Assembly: GCF_023278565.1 (NCBI RefSeq)
Contig: NC_064679.1
Coordinates: 682,001-746,000, forward strand
Length of the DNA: 64,000 nt
DNA from: Colletotrichum lupini
Lineage: Eukaryota; Ascomycota; Sordariomycetes; Glomerellales; Glomerellaceae
Reading direction: 5' to 3'
In this document: positions 45,061-57,245 of the stretch, one piece after another
Position numbering within the stretch: position 1 is the first letter of the stretch
Layout: every line of letters starts with the position of its first letter
Notes under the pieces: model-generated
Database searches by the model: none
Seen by the model: the letters and a program-made list of their open reading frames with translations, nothing else
What the model was told of the DNA's origin: nothing
Translations under genes and position numbers: made by a program

Positions 45061-45762
45061 TCATTTACGATACCACATTCTCGACGTTCTTCCCTGTCGC
45101 ATCTTCCGTTGCAGTTGCATCATTCCATAAAGCAGCGCCTCGCTCGTGGGCGGGCATCCAGGAACATAGATATCCACCGGCACCAAGCGATCACAACCAC
45201 GGACTACAGAATAACTGTAGTGGTAATACCCTCCGCCGTTGGCGCAGCTCCCCATACTAATGACCCAACGCGGTTCCGGCATCTGATCGTAGACTTGGCG
45301 GAAAGCGGGCGCCATCTTATTCGTGACAGTACCGGCGACTATCATGACGTCTGACTGTCGCGGTGATGCTCGGAACATGAAGCCGAATCGGTCTTGATCG
45401 TATCGTGGCCCAGCGATTTGCATCATCTCTACGGCGCAGCATGCGAGGCCGAATGTCATTGGGTACATCGATGACTGACGACCCCAGTTGGCGAGCTTGT
45501 CGAGGGTGGTTCTGGCGAAAGAGTGATTAGTAGCAACACAAGGGTGATGCGCCTGGGACTGGGGTACATACACAGCATATTCCACAAGGGACTTAGGCTG
45601 TGATTGTGTAGGAAGAGCGATCTCGCGACGGTTGGGGCGTGGAGAGACAGATTTCTGGTAGCTTAGGGACGTTGCTATGCATCGAACGCTGGCCGGTGAT
45701 GGAATTGATCTCGTCGCAAGTCCCACGGCGCGGGGCACCTGGCTTGCAAGAGACTTTGACAT
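45061..45762 (-). CDS. NADH:ubiquinone oxidoreductase 20-kDa (PSST/NDUFS7) subunit
   Basis: Exon 1 (45762-45572) and exon 2 (45511-45061) join across a 60-bp intron (branch-like CTAAT, acceptor CGCCAG) to 213 residues. The N terminus is a mitochondrial targeting sequence ([19 protein letters not shown]). The mature part has the iron-sulfur cluster N2 ligands of the family: the CC pair in [11 protein letters not shown], the Cys in MGSCANGGG and the Cys in [32 protein letters not shown] is a further conserved stretch. The subunit passes electrons to ubiquinone at the inner mitochondrial membrane. The intron is a multiple of three without stop codons; retention would insert 20 residues. Confidence 0.95.
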   Translation of the reverse strand: MSKSLASQVPRAVGLATRSIPSPASVRCIATSLSYQKSVSPRPNRREIALPTQSQPKSLVEYAVYVPQSQAHHPCVATNHSFARTTLDKLANWGRQSSMYPMTFGLACCAVEMMQIAGPRYDQDRFGFMFRASPRQSDVMIVAGTVTNKMAPAFRQVYDQMPEPRWVISMGSCANGGGYYHYSYSVVRGCDRLVPVDIYVPGCPPTSEALLYGMMQLQRKMRQGRTSRMWYRK

Positions 45763-46574
45763 AATGTACAGGAGAAAGGAAATTTCCTTCCAGAAGTAGG
45801 AGCAATAAGGATTGGAATAGACGGAGGAACGGAAGGGGTAGCGGACTTCTTAAAGCCCGGGAAGTGCGCATGGGTCCCAAGCTCTGATACTCAGGGCTAG
45901 TGGTAAGGCATATAGGAAGAATAGAACCAGGGGATAGGATCTCAGGGACTTACTAACTTGGTTTCGACTAGAAATTGAAGAGAGCAGCCAATTCGACTCA
46001 CAGCGTCGTGAACACGAAGCTTTCATGAGGCTTCAGCTGATGCTTGTCATGGTCCAAGTCTATGCATCTTGCGAAGCCAGGCTTCAGATAAGTTTACCAG
46101 AGCCAGAGCAAGTAATCCAGAATAAAACGATAGCTCAAATACAATGGTATTCTCAAATACAATTATGAGATCCCTCATCAAGTTGTTCAAGATCGCGAGC
46201 TAGTAGGCCTTTCGCGCAATTCGTTGATCATAATTGGCCCTCCATCTAAGTCGAAGCGCAGCCCCACTTCGTTCTCGTCGCGAGTCCGAAGTGGGGCCAA
46301 GTGATCCGAACCCGCCTGCGCGGGCCCCGTAAATCCGTCGTCAGTAACTCGACCGCAAAGGCAACCCGTCCGCTTCATTCCTTTGACAGAACAACAATCT
46401 GATCAAGACAACCCGTTATGCGTTTTACCAGCTCCCAGACTCGCCGGTGTCGATGCTGCTAGATCCCTGGAGCAGTAACCCCTGACCTCGGCTGCAACCC
46501 ACTGACGCTTGCCGCTGGACCCCTAACTACTTGATCCTTAATGCCCGCCAGAGCTGTTAACGCTAGACATTGAC
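45763..46574. other. Intergenic region between PSST and the regulator
   Basis: Upstream regions of two divergent genes; no further gene or repeat seen. Confidence 0.4.
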
Positions 46575-47856
46575 ATGGAATACCTTCCTTCCTTGAGGAA
46601 TGGGCCTAAGAGAGCTCATAAAAAGGTTCGAACGGGATGTGTTGCGTGTAAGACGAGGCACGTAAAAGTAAGGCAGGCGGCCATCCGAGGCCAAGTTGAG
46701 CCCATATCTAACTTCTATTCGGGACAGTGCGATGAGAGAAGACCACAATGCAGCCAATGCACCAGGCAAGCTATTGCCTGCAGTTACCCTTCACCAAAAC
46801 CATACCCTCCCGCGGAGACTACGACATCAACTCTGTCTCATAGTCTTTCCTTCAGGGACGGAGCACTTGATCTCAATATGCTTGATCTCGAACTCATACA
46901 TCACTGGACACTCTATACATACGATAGCTTGACAGTCAGCCCTGTGATTCGGACTTTCTGGCTGAGGAATGCGGCGCAAATCGGGTTCCGCTGTGACTTT
47001 GTCATGCGGAGCTTACTGGCCCTGTCCGCCGTTCACCTAGCAACTCTGAACCCAGCGCGAGAAGAAGCCCTCTTTCGACATGCACTGAAGCACCACAACA
47101 CATCGACAGCGGCAACTATTGCATCAATACATCATATAGACCAAGTGGAAGATATCGCAATGCGAGAAAACCTTTTCCTATATTCAATGTTCATCATGTT
47201 TTATAGTACGCATAGTCCACTTCCCTACTCGACCAACATGTGGCGCTAACATCCCGGGTACTCTCGTAGTCATCTCACAGACGGAACACCCCCAAGATGC
47301 CTTGTTTGGCCGTCCGAGTCGAAAAGAAATATCATCACCGGACTGGATGGTGTTCTTCCACGGATCAAGATCAATCGCGCTGGCGTCAATGGCACTACAC
47401 ACCACGACCAGTCTAACTCACCCAGTCATTGGCTACACGATAGGAATGCTCGCAGACCGTGAGAGGACGTCAAAGAAGCAATACCTCAGCACCTTACTTG
47501 CTCGCATAAGACAAACCGAACTGAACGAACATTACGAAACGTACCTGCACGCCGCGGAAGAGCTTGAAGCGACTTTTGCGGTCCTGGCCGAGTTCCCTGA
47601 GAGCAGAGACATCTTTCACGGGTTCCTCTGGATTAGCAACGTATCGGACCATAGGGGAGATTTGATAGCTTTGATTCAGGGCCATAATGCCTCCCAGGAA
47701 GCACTGGTCGTGTACACGTACTTTTGCAAAATAATCCAAAGGCTTCCGACAAGATGGTGGTCTGAAAAATGGGTCCGGGGACTCAAGGATGGTGCGTTTG
47801 CCTCTCTTGATGAGGAACATCGAACCTGGGTCGTTGAACTGCCAAGTTGGACTTGA
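46575..47856 (+). CDS. Zn2Cys6 transcription factor, three exons
   Basis: Exons 46575-46667, 46728-47205 and 47270-47856 give 385 residues. After the first intron is removed the DNA-binding cluster reads CVACKTRHVKCDERRPQCSQ followed by CTRQAIAC, the six cysteines with the usual fungal spacing (C-x2-C-x6-C-x6-C-x2-C-x6-C). The N-terminal basic stretch RNGPKRAHKKVRTG precedes it. The rest is helical with an LLALSAVHLATLNP segment typical of small regulators resembling the sterol-uptake (Upc2-like) type. The P450 gene 682 bp downstream in the same direction is a plausible target. The 60-bp first intron lies within the zinc cluster and is stop-free. Confidence 0.88.
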
Positions 47857-48538
47857 TTCGTCCTCAAGCGCATGGCTTTATTCAGTCGCCTCGGACATCA
47901 GGAGTCACCCGCAGACGTGCCGGTATGATCTCCATATTCCCCGACATTGACTCGTCTTTTACGAGCATCCATGTTCCCCCGAACGGTCCACGGACAGCTC
48001 TGACAGCTAACCGATGACACCCTCATCGTCATTACCTTATGCACATGGCGTAAACTAGAAAGCAACGCTGATCCTAGTGCCGAGATGTCGGAAAGCAAAC
48101 GTCAGACGTTAGGACCAATGCAATACCTTGGCTTTCATTGGCTGGACGCTAGGGTGGACATTGCGCGATAGGCGAGGAGCCGTTAAGACAAGGTCCGCCG
48201 TTCGGGAAACGGCCCCCGGCTTGGAAATTGAGACCCGAGCTCCTGGGAGATCGGCGGGCCGGGCGGGCTGCGTTGCGCAACCGAGCCGGAGCCAGGGGAC
48301 GGACTGATAGGACAGAGTTGTACTTTTAGGCCGTTGCTCGGCGGACGACTCAAGTCGGTCTTGCGAGCGTACATGGAATAGAAATACCCTAAATGAACCC
48401 CTCGGCATCTGTTTACGTGGTTTTTGGAGCAAGAATCATCAAACCAAGCTACAATCTCCGTTACAAGATCTCAGTTGATACTCGTCTTCTCACTATCTCC
48501 CAGCAGTCACTGCAGCTAAGTCTGTAATCACATTCGCG
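47857..48538. other. Spacer between regulator and P450 genes
   Basis: A 682-bp gap with no gene. The centre (48180-48300) is GC-rich. Probably the P450 promoter. Confidence 0.4.
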
Positions 48539-50295
48539 ATGCCTTCAGCCGCGTTGTCGCTCCTTGTTTCAGCGGCCGCGGTATGTCAGCCGGAAACAAA
48601 AAAGCCTTACCCAAGCTAATCACTTTCTCAGCTAAGCATCTACGGTGTGGCAACGGTCATCTACAACCTCTTCTTCCACCCCTTACGCCGCTACCCGGGA
48701 CCCAAGCTATGGGCAGCTACGCCTGTACCTGCAGCCGTCAACATCCTCCGAGGCACTCCCCACCTGACCATTCTGGAACTCCACAAGCGCTACGGCGACG
48801 TCGTGCGCGTTGGACCCAACGAGCTGGCACTTGCACACGCTGACGCATGGAAGGATGTCTGCGGACATCTCAAGCGCGGACAAGACGAGAACGGAAAAGA
48901 TCCAAAGTACGGCAACGAAGAGATGGACAAGAGTCTTATTTCGGCATCACGCGAGAGGCACGGGCCCGCACGACGACTTCTGTCTCACGCGTTCTCTGCT
49001 CGAGCAATGGCGGAGCAACAGCCCCTGATGGACCGATTGATCAGCCTCTTTATTCAGAGAGTACATGAACACAGCAAACGTGGAACGGTGGCTATGGATG
49101 CTTCCAAGTGGTTTGAGTGGACGACGTTCGACATTATTGGGGATCTGGCCTTTGGCGAGCCCTTTGGATGTCTGCAGAACTCGGCCTCGCACCCTTGGGT
49201 AGACAGCTTCTTCGCGTCCATGAAGATCATCCCGTGGATTCAAGCCATTAGCGACTTCCCTCTCTTCTCTGTGTTAAAGCCTCTCTACTTCATTCTTTTT
49301 GTTCCCAAAGATGTGCTGAAACAGCGGCATCTAAGCCAGGTGATGGCCGAGGAGAACCTGAAGAAGCGGCTGGCTATTGGGGGTGATCGGCCAGACTTTG
49401 TTCAAGCCTTGTTGAAGAGCGGCGAGAAACACGTGAGTACCAACTATCGAACCCACAGCCCAAATCTCCTGCGTTTTCATCTCACAGATATGGTGTGTAG
49501 GAAATGTCTCCGATGGAGATGAGGGATAACATGGTCCTTCTCACCACCGCCGGCTCTGAGACAACTGCTACGACTCTCGCGGCAACGACATACTTTCTAG
49601 GCAACCACCCCGAAGTCCTCGCAAAGCTGAACGCCGAAGTTCGCTCAGCATTCAAGAGCGAGCAGGAGATTGATGTCAACAGCGTCCAGAGTCTTCCTTA
49701 CATGCTTGCTGTTCTCAGAGAGTCAATGCGAGTTTATCCTGCTGTTGCGATTGCCTTGTTGCGTCAGACGCCTCCGAGCGGTGCGCAGATCGCCGGGGAC
49801 TGGGTCACTGGAGGAGTGAGTTTGCCTACCTGAATGATGACGCGGCTTGTTTGAGTTTCATGCTAACATCAAATACCATGCAGACGACTCTTGGTATCTG
49901 GCAGTATGCTGCGTATCACGATCCCACTAAGTTTCTTTATCCGGACGCGTTTATCCCGGAGCGTTGGTTGGATGATGAGCGTTTCGATGGCGACCAGAAA
50001 AACTTGCATCAGCCGTTTTCTTATGGCCCTCGCAATTGTTTAGGCATGAAGTATGTTTTCTGGTACTTGAACGTGCTCTTCCTCGACCTTGAGGTCTTGA
50101 TCGAGATGGTTGCTAACATCATGCGTGTCTAGCCTTGCTTTTGCTGAGATGAGGTTAATTCTTGCCCGCATAATTTGGAACTTCGACTTGGAGCTGGCGC
50201 CGGAAAGTAAATCTTGGGCAGCTGGTCAAAAAGTTTTCTTCTTCTGGGACAAGCCTCCCTTGTGGGTGTACTTCAAGCCCCGACAAGAGCAATGA
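48539..50295 (+). CDS. Cytochrome P450 monooxygenase, five exons
   Basis: Exons 48539-48580, 48632-49432, 49501-49815, 49884-50050 and 50133-50295 give 495 residues. The first exon (MPSAALSLLVSAAA) plus LSIYGVATVIYNLFFHP forms the membrane anchor, followed by the proline-rich LRRYPGPKLW. Diagnostic motifs are all intact: I-helix TTAGSETTATT, K-helix RESMR (ExxR), FIPERWLDD, and the heme loop FSYGPRNCLGMN with the axial cysteine. The sequence resembles the isotrichodermin 15-hydroxylase-type group, common in secondary-metabolite oxidation, but neighbouring synthase genes are absent. The last intron interrupts codon N right after the heme loop. It probably sits in the ER membrane and may be controlled by the adjacent Zn2Cys6 factor. 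Confidence 0.93.
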
Positions 50296-50905
50296 AGCAG
50301 TTGGTACCCAGTATGTGCAGATGAGGTGATTTCAAGATAGGTACGTTAGTATCAAAGTCTGAATGGCAACATCTTGCTTTGCATACGATACCTTGGTCTG
50401 CTCTCACTTGACGGCTCTATCACAATGAGTGGAATGCGCCGCCTTAGCCTCGGATTGCGGCCTTCATGTTCAGTGAGAAGTTCTTACATGAAACTACCAA
50501 GTTAGTTGTCGCTCAATTGAAGGTATGCAAATCCGCTCTTGTAACCTTGACAATTGCAAAAAGAGTGATCGAGTATATATATGGTAGCATTATAGGCAGG
50601 GAGGGAACAATTATGCATGCAGGCTAGAGACCAGCCAGAAGGATCTTAATATTTGCAGTTCTTGTTTGCCGTCTTAGGCATGGAAAGCAGTCGGAAAGAA
50701 AATTCTCGTGAAAGCTTGGAAATTTGGTTTCTCTTTTGTATGACCCTAAGAAGTAATCACGTAGGAGTATCAACATCATGGTATCACGATTGCAATCACT
50801 TGAGTACTGGAGACACCAAGCGCGGACACATTGTTTTTTGCATCCTATACTTTGCTGAAGACAGACTTAGCCAGAAAGATACAAACAGGACGCTCTTGAA
50901 GCCAC
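50296..50905. other. Intergenic region
   Basis: 3' flanks of the P450 and the subtilase, which converge here. No gene seen. Confidence 0.4.
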
Positions 50906-53710
50906 TTACTTGAATGCTACGCCCGCGTCGCTTGAACTGATCCCAGTTTGGATAAAGGTATCAGACCACACCTTGTTATACCTGAGGTGCCAAATGTTAG
51001 GTTTTCGCTGATAGTTTGAAATCTGACGCTCGAACGGGAAGGGCGAACCTATTGCAGATATAATAAGGGTTGTAGGCACCGCGGTTGAATTGAAGAACCC
51101 TGTAAAGGAAGACAGAGGCGCATTGATCTTTGTGAAGAGAGTGTTAGACGTGAAAGACGGCTCGTGGATGGAGTAGACTGACCTGTGCACTTAGAGAGAC
51201 ACCACTGCTCTATTCCGCTCGTCACTCCCTCGCTTGCGCTATCAGAAGTGGCATCGTAGTCGGCACTAGCTACTCCATCACGCTCCAAAACCTTAGTAAA
51301 GCCTTGGGGAGCATCACTCCATGTCGGTTTTGGTGGCGGGGAAGGCTGTGCAGATGCCGATGACGAAGGCGCAGCAGAGGTTGGAGCTGGAACAGAGGTC
51401 GAGGTCGGCGCCTTTGGAACAGAGGTGCTGGTGGGAGCTGCAGAGGCAACGGAAGTTGCCTGACAGGAACCAGCGCCTCCCGAAGGCGCTGCTTGGCGAC
51501 GTCTCCCCGCAGAAGATCCAGGGGCAGAACATGCCAAACCACGAGGGTCAATACCGTTCCAGATGACGGCGGGCTCGCCCTCGACTCTTGAGTATGCGAG
51601 AGATTTGACCATCTCCTTGACGTTTGTGGCGACTGAGCCCGGGACCTGAAGACGCGCCTTGTGCTCGTCTTGAGATAGCCAGACTGCAATCACGCCAGCG
51701 ACTGCGGGAGCGGCTTAAGATTGAGTGTTAGTCATGTGTGCCTTTCAGACTGTAGTCTTTGTCAAAATATGTCAACTACTCACCGAACGAAGTCCCATAA
51801 AGCTCCTGAGAACCGGCAGATCTACCAGAGGCACAATCGACGAAACCGGGGGCAGAAACAGTTAGTTGATCTCCAGTGCCTTGGGAGAAAAATGCACGGT
51901 AGCCGTCATTCTCAGTCGCTCCAACGACGATGATATCCGTAGTAGGCCCGAAGAGAGCAGGGTACTCTGTCACATCATCCACGCCGTATTGCTGAACAAT
52001 GAAACGTGATTAGCAAGATGGAAGGCCAAAGATAGAAGGCGCAATTTTGGAAGACTTACAGCATCATTTCCAGACGCCGTGACGATGACAATATCTTCGG
52101 CCATAAGGGCTACAAGCAGTAGCTTGTACGCGGTGGTGGTAGACGACAATTTGTCGGGGATACCTGCCATAGGTGGATGGTTAACACGTTCTGAGAAGTG
52201 CAGCACAACCAGGCCGATAGGGAACGAGCCTTGTCGTGAGACTTACGAGATCCTAGGGACATGTTGATGACAGCTTTGCCTTCAAGCTTCTTCTGGAAGA
52301 CATCGTTGCTAATCTCAATCAAAGCTGTGAAGATAGCGGAGAGCGAGAGAGTGCCTGGTAGCTTCACAGCAATCAAATCAGCTCCCTTGGCGGTGCCGTA
52401 TGCTGGTCCGGCTGCTTTCGAAGCTACACAGGAGCCATGGTTCAAGAAGTCAGTCTCGTCCTTCGTCGCGCCAGGGGCGTACATAAAGCCCTTCGTTCCC
52501 GTCATGCCCGTCCATTCCTGCCATGAGTTAGCAATTGGTCTCGGACGAGGGCATTCTTTTTGAGGATTTCATACGGAGTTCTCAGCATTGGCGCCCGTGT
52601 CAATGGCATAAATCGTGACTCCCTTTCCTGCTTCAGAAGCATATCCGAATCCAGGCAAGTCCGCAATGCTTGCTCCAGCTGGCTGCGAAATTGCCTTGAG
52701 TTCATCAACTGCATCCGATTGTAGCGCAATGTCAGACGGGTTAGGAACACTTGTCTTTGGCGAACCAGGAGGGCCAGTCGCTGTTGGCTGGCGCGATGCA
52801 GATGAAGGCGGTGCAGAAGATGACGGCGGTTGCTCTTCTTCCAGCCTCTCATCAGGAGTGACACCGGCAACCTATGTGTTCTTTTAGTATTGTGAGCACT
52901 TACGTACTTAAAGAAACTAAGACTTACACCAGGACGCTTGGACATAGCGTTTGCCTGCTCAGTAGTGATGTTCGCCTTGAACATGGCCACCAAGCCGGTG
53001 CGGTCACTAATGACCTCCTCCAGTGACCTTGGTGCAGCATCTCTTGAGAGTGTGTTGTTGAGGTCTTGAATCTCTTGTTTTGTGGAGTTTTGCGAAGTGA
53101 GAATGATGTAGGGCGTTGGTACAGCTGTGGATGACGGTGTGGAAGACGATGTTGCAGATGTTGAAGTAGGTGCTGCGGAGGTAGAGCTGGGAACAGACGG
53201 AGCAGAAGAAGGAGGCTTGGATTCTGCCGGATCCGAGGTTTGCGGATTTTGTGATGGGGCCGGATTCGAGATGTTTTCAATCTCAGGAGTATCACCGTTC
53301 GCTCCGGTACCGATGATTGACACAACAGCTCCGGGAGCTAGCGCGTGGGTGACACCTGCAACCACGAGAGATCCGCCGCCAGCGCCAGCTACGTAGGTTG
53401 CTCCGATAACTGCTACGACGACCTCTCCACCAGAGATTGTCTGAGTTGTCGGTGCTGAGCTTGACGTCCCGATGGTTGTCCATGTGGATGATACGCGTGT
53501 GGATGTTCTAGGGTCGGGAGTGATTAGGGGTTGTGTGGAGGAGGCCCTGGTGCTAGCTGGTCTTGTGGTGTTTGAGACGGGAGCTTGCCTCGCCATCAGG
53601 TGGCGTCTGCTGTGCATCAGATCGTTCCGGCTATCCTGGTGCGGGAGAGAGACGGCCCCGCTGCTGAGTACCAGCAGGGTGAGCCCGCGGAGTAGGCCGT
53701 TGAGATGCAT
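50906..53710 (-). CDS. Secreted subtilisin-like serine protease (S8) with Ser/Thr/Pro-rich extensions
   Basis: Exons 53710-52928, 52871-52575, 52517-52247, 52163-52060, 51991-51784, 51713-51183 and 51099-50906 join in phase. A signal peptide (MHLNGLLRGLTLLVLSSGAV) precedes a long Ser/Thr/Pro-rich N-terminal region with a Gly/Val/Ala-rich stretch. The catalytic domain shows the aspartate in IYAIDTGANA, the histidine in LNHGSCVASKAAG, the oxyanion region VIVTASGNDA and the serine in YGTSFAAPAVAG, which is split by an intron. A second Ser/Thr/Pro-rich linker (about 51340-51500) follows, with a C-terminal module beginning WCLSKCTGFFNST. Long linkers are unusual for the short secreted subtilases and suggest wall or mucin-like anchoring. 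The last exon is uncertain: the frame to TAA at 50906 may hide another intron. Confidence 0.83.
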
Positions 53711-55511
53711 ATGAACGAAGGGGTAGGTAAAGAATGACTGTGCTCAAAGAGCGAAGGTAAAGATTGAATGAGTCTCAAAGGATTGTGAGCGGTGGACAGA
53801 TGCAATCGATATGGAACGAATCATATTTTGGTACTAGAATATATAGAATTCTTACCGTCTAAGACGGGTCACCAAGGCTTCTGCTAGCGGCCGACGAACT
53901 GAGGCCCTAGCTGTCATCTCAACTTTCCCGTCTTGGCGTAAAGTTCAGTCAATCAATTTACTGTCAGGAGAACTTTGCGCCATGTTAATGAGCATGATCG
54001 CGAGAAAGCTCCCCCACGTGCCTGGGCTGACTGAGAGCTGCTGGTGCGGTTATTCTTAGCGATGGTGCAAGTCGCTTACACGATGCCGATAATTTAAGCC
54101 ATACGGAGATAAACTTTAATAATGTTTGGACTGACAGCTCCAGAGGCGTGGCAGCCCTACGAGTTCATGACTCGTGGACGAAGAGTCCAGGCTCCGTCGC
54201 CCCTCCTTCAGGATCCCGCGACTTTATGTAAAGCATGGATATTGGCTGCGTGGTAATAAGAGGCTGTGTACCGCGCGCATCTTGACCAATACATGCCGGT
54301 TTAGCCGTTCAGGTCATGTTTCGGAATCCGCAGTGCCTTGGCTTGCGGATAAACTTGGAAATTCGTGGCCGAGCCCGAATCGACTGTGGGTTGACCTAAT
54401 AAAAGAAGCCAGATCATGACGCGGTCGATGAAGTTATGAACAAAGTGCAGGGTCCATCTGGCAACTCCTCGTTATCGCTATGGAGGAGACGAATAGCCCT
54501 AGTAACAACCTAGTGATAGCTGTTCTGGACATGAATGTAAGTACTGACGCGCGTGTGGTGCGTCTGCGGCCTCGGAGGGTTCGGAGTGAATCTGAGACGC
54601 TCTCCATGCCTTCTGATTGATTACAAATAAGGGGCCGATGATGAGACCTACTCGATATTTGCGTCAAGCCAGAACTGAATATCCCAGTAACAGCCAGATG
54701 GCGTCAACGTATGTGGACGGGTTTTCCTATAAAGTGATAATGAATTATAATGACAGTCAACCTTACTTCCAATGTTTTCGTCTCTGGAAGGTTCAGAATT
54801 AAGCGAAAGCTGGAGAAAGACTAGTGACGGATATACTGACGGCTTCTAGTAGTTGATGGGATAACACGGCATTTTCCTAGCAACTCCTTAACGTGTATCC
54901 GCCAACAGTGAGTACCTGAGTGAGTCTTGAAGATCTCACAATGAGATCACCCGCTCTTGGCATGCTTTGATGGTTTCAAGGTGATACTGCGTGTCCGTTT
55001 GTTTCTCATCATTACATTGTTGATCTCGATGCCACCTCGACCTATTACTACTGCTCCGTTACCGCGATTCCCCTCTCGTGGTGCAATGTCGAGACGTTCG
55101 ACATCCTATTCAAGGGCCGAAGTCACGTTCTGGAAACCAGGAGGTCCTGTCGTCAACTTAAGGCAATCTGAATTCCTTCTCATATCCACGTCGCTAATAA
55201 ATGCTGTACTGCTCTAATTACAATTGATTTGTGAGCTGATCGTTTAGGTGGCACCAAGGACTAATGAGCCTAGCGACACTGATCATTTTCCAGCGAGCCA
55301 ATTGGGAAGAGACGCTAAGTCCTGAGCAGTACCCGACACCGCTTTCCCCTCCCTTACTTTTCTCTCTTCAACATCGCACAGCAACCAAGCGAGACAGGTC
55401 TACAGCGCTTCATGCATCGGAAGTGATCGCTGCGTTGCTGTCATTTTGCATGTACTTGGCGCCAAGTTTTCTAGTCTAGTGTCCTCGTCTGCCGACAGCA
55501 GTAGCCTGGCG
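53711..55511. other. Gene-poor region upstream of the protease and the HET gene
   Basis: Divergent upstream regions of two genes. Short frames only, with no recognised motif. Confidence 0.45.
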
Positions 55512-57245
55512 ATGGCTCTCTTCTCGACGTTGAAGGATGCTGAACCTGAAAGATCCGAACCACAAGAGTTCGCCTACGCTCTCCGATGCGTTCAATTGCT
55601 CGCAGGCTATGGATCTCAGCCGATCAGTTGCAAATTGAAGCCATCTGTATTGGGACAGATCCAGCACAAGTATGAGGCGTTATCATACGCATGGGGCGAC
55701 ACCACGAAGAAAGTCGAGATTATTCTGGAAGGACAACCATTCAAGATCACCAAAAACCTCGAAACGGCTTTACGTCGCCTGCGGTTGGCAAAAGAAGATC
55801 GCTTGTTATGGATAGATGCAGTATGCATCAATCAACATGATCGTCCCGAAGTCAATCTGCAGGTCAAGAGGATGTGGTCAGTGTACAGATACGCTTCGAA
55901 GGTCATTGTTTTCCTAGGCGAGGGTACGACTGGTACTCATCACGCCGTCGATCTGATACAGGCTTTGGCGAGAGAGGGTAACCGGCTTGGCCATCGGCGC
56001 GTCACGTCTTTATTATTCACCAAAGATGCTCAGCCCACGAAAAAGGCTCTACAAGGGTTAATGAGCAGTCCATGGTGGAGAAGATCCTGGGTCATCCAAG
56101 AGTTCGCAGTTGCGACCGAGGTTGCCTTTGTCTGTGGTGACCTGGAGTGGTCCGGTGAATCCTTTTCCGAGGCACTGCGGACCCTGGTAGATGTCAGATT
56201 CAATGCAGCTCTACCGCGCGGACAGGAATACTTTATGAGGGAGATCGCATCGACACCAATAAGTCATCTGATGACGGCGCGCAAAGACTACCAAGATAGC
56301 CATTCGGAGGCGTCAAGGTCCAAAGGCGCCCCCAAACGAGACCCGCTCAGCCTTCTCTACAGATTTCGGAGTTTCAAAGCTTCCGACCCTAGAGACAAGG
56401 TATACAGCTTGTTCCATCTAATCGGAGAGGTCTCGATGCTACAACCGGACTACAACCGCCCTGTCAAAGATCTCTTCATAGATGTAGTCAAAGCTTCCGT
56501 CGGCTCGTCGGGAACTCTCGAGGTTCTCTGCCATCACAACAGGACAAAAAGTTGCATGCCCGACTTGCCGACTTGGTGTCCTGATTGGACCGTGCAACGA
56601 GGCCAAAGGATTCTCCTATGGCAGAACGATTATGCAGCTGGGGGTAACGGAAGCAAGCCTTCAGCTAAATTCGAAGGAGATGAGCTACTGTTGCAAGGTA
56701 AGGTCCTGGATAATATTGAGTGTGCGGTGTCTTTTGAGCCAAAGATGTTCAGGAAACCGGGGTTGGTCTTTGATCAGATTATGACAATCCAAGCCCAGGT
56801 GCTAGAACGGGCATCTTTACTTCCGAGTGGAAGTCAGGGGGCTACTTCGTTGGTCGACTCGTTTCGAAGAACTTTGGTGGGATCCCGCGTCAGGATAAGA
56901 GGGCCGCGTCACGAGGCGACGGTTCTCGGTCAAGGTGAAGCTGACAAGTTCTGGGACGCCTGGTATGTTTTGATGACTGACCAAGAGTCATCGGGAATGC
57001 ATGGAGCTGCGAAAGCCTATAATGACGCTTTATACAGCGCATTAGCTGGAAGAGTCTTCTTCATTTCTGAGAAGGGCCGCATGGGGCTGGCTGACAACCC
57101 GGCAAAGGCCGGCGATGTCGTTGGCATTTTTGCTGGTAGCCGTGTCCTCTTCTGCTTGCAGGAGAAGGCGGGAGGAAGGTCAAAGAGCGATGAAGATTCG
57201 AGACGCACTTATAGTCTGGTTGGTAAATGGCGAGTGCTTCCCTAA
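55512..57245 (+). CDS. Heterokaryon-incompatibility (HET) domain protein
   Basis: Uninterrupted frame of 577 residues from MALFSTLKDA; a start 66 bp earlier (55446) is also open but looks less likely. The HET domain motifs are plain: YEALSYAWGD, RLLWIDAVCINQHD, VFLGEGT, and SSPWWRRSWVIQEFAVA. The C-terminal half carries DPRDKVYSLFHLIG, the downstream region often found in fungal HET proteins, and ends YSLVGKWRVLP. Proteins with this domain trigger cell death when incompatible strains fuse, although most paralogues have no assigned role. It lies near the RIP-degraded right block, a common setting for these genes. Confidence 0.93.
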   Translation: MALFSTLKDAEPERSEPQEFAYALRCVQLLAGYGSQPISCKLKPSVLGQIQHKYEALSYAWGDTTKKVEIILEGQPFKITKNLETALRRLRLAKEDRLLWIDAVCINQHDRPEVNLQVKRMWSVYRYASKVIVFLGEGTTGTHHAVDLIQALAREGNRLGHRRVTSLLFTKDAQPTKKALQGLMSSPWWRRSWVIQEFAVATEVAFVCGDLEWSGESFSEALRTLVDVRFNAALPRGQEYFMREIASTPISHLMTARKDYQDSHSEASRSKGAPKRDPLSLLYRFRSFKASDPRDKVYSLFHLIGEVSMLQPDYNRPVKDLFIDVVKASVGSSGTLEVLCHHNRTKSCMPDLPTWCPDWTVQRGQRILLWQNDYAAGGNGSKPSAKFEGDELLLQGKVLDNIECAVSFEPKMFRKPGLVFDQIMTIQAQVLERASLLPSGSQGATSLVDSFRRTLVGSRVRIRGPRHEATVLGQGEADKFWDAWYVLMTDQESSGMHGAAKAYNDALYSALAGRVFFISEKGRMGLADNPAKAGDVVGIFAGSRVLFCLQEKAGGRSKSDEDSRRTYSLVGKWRVLP

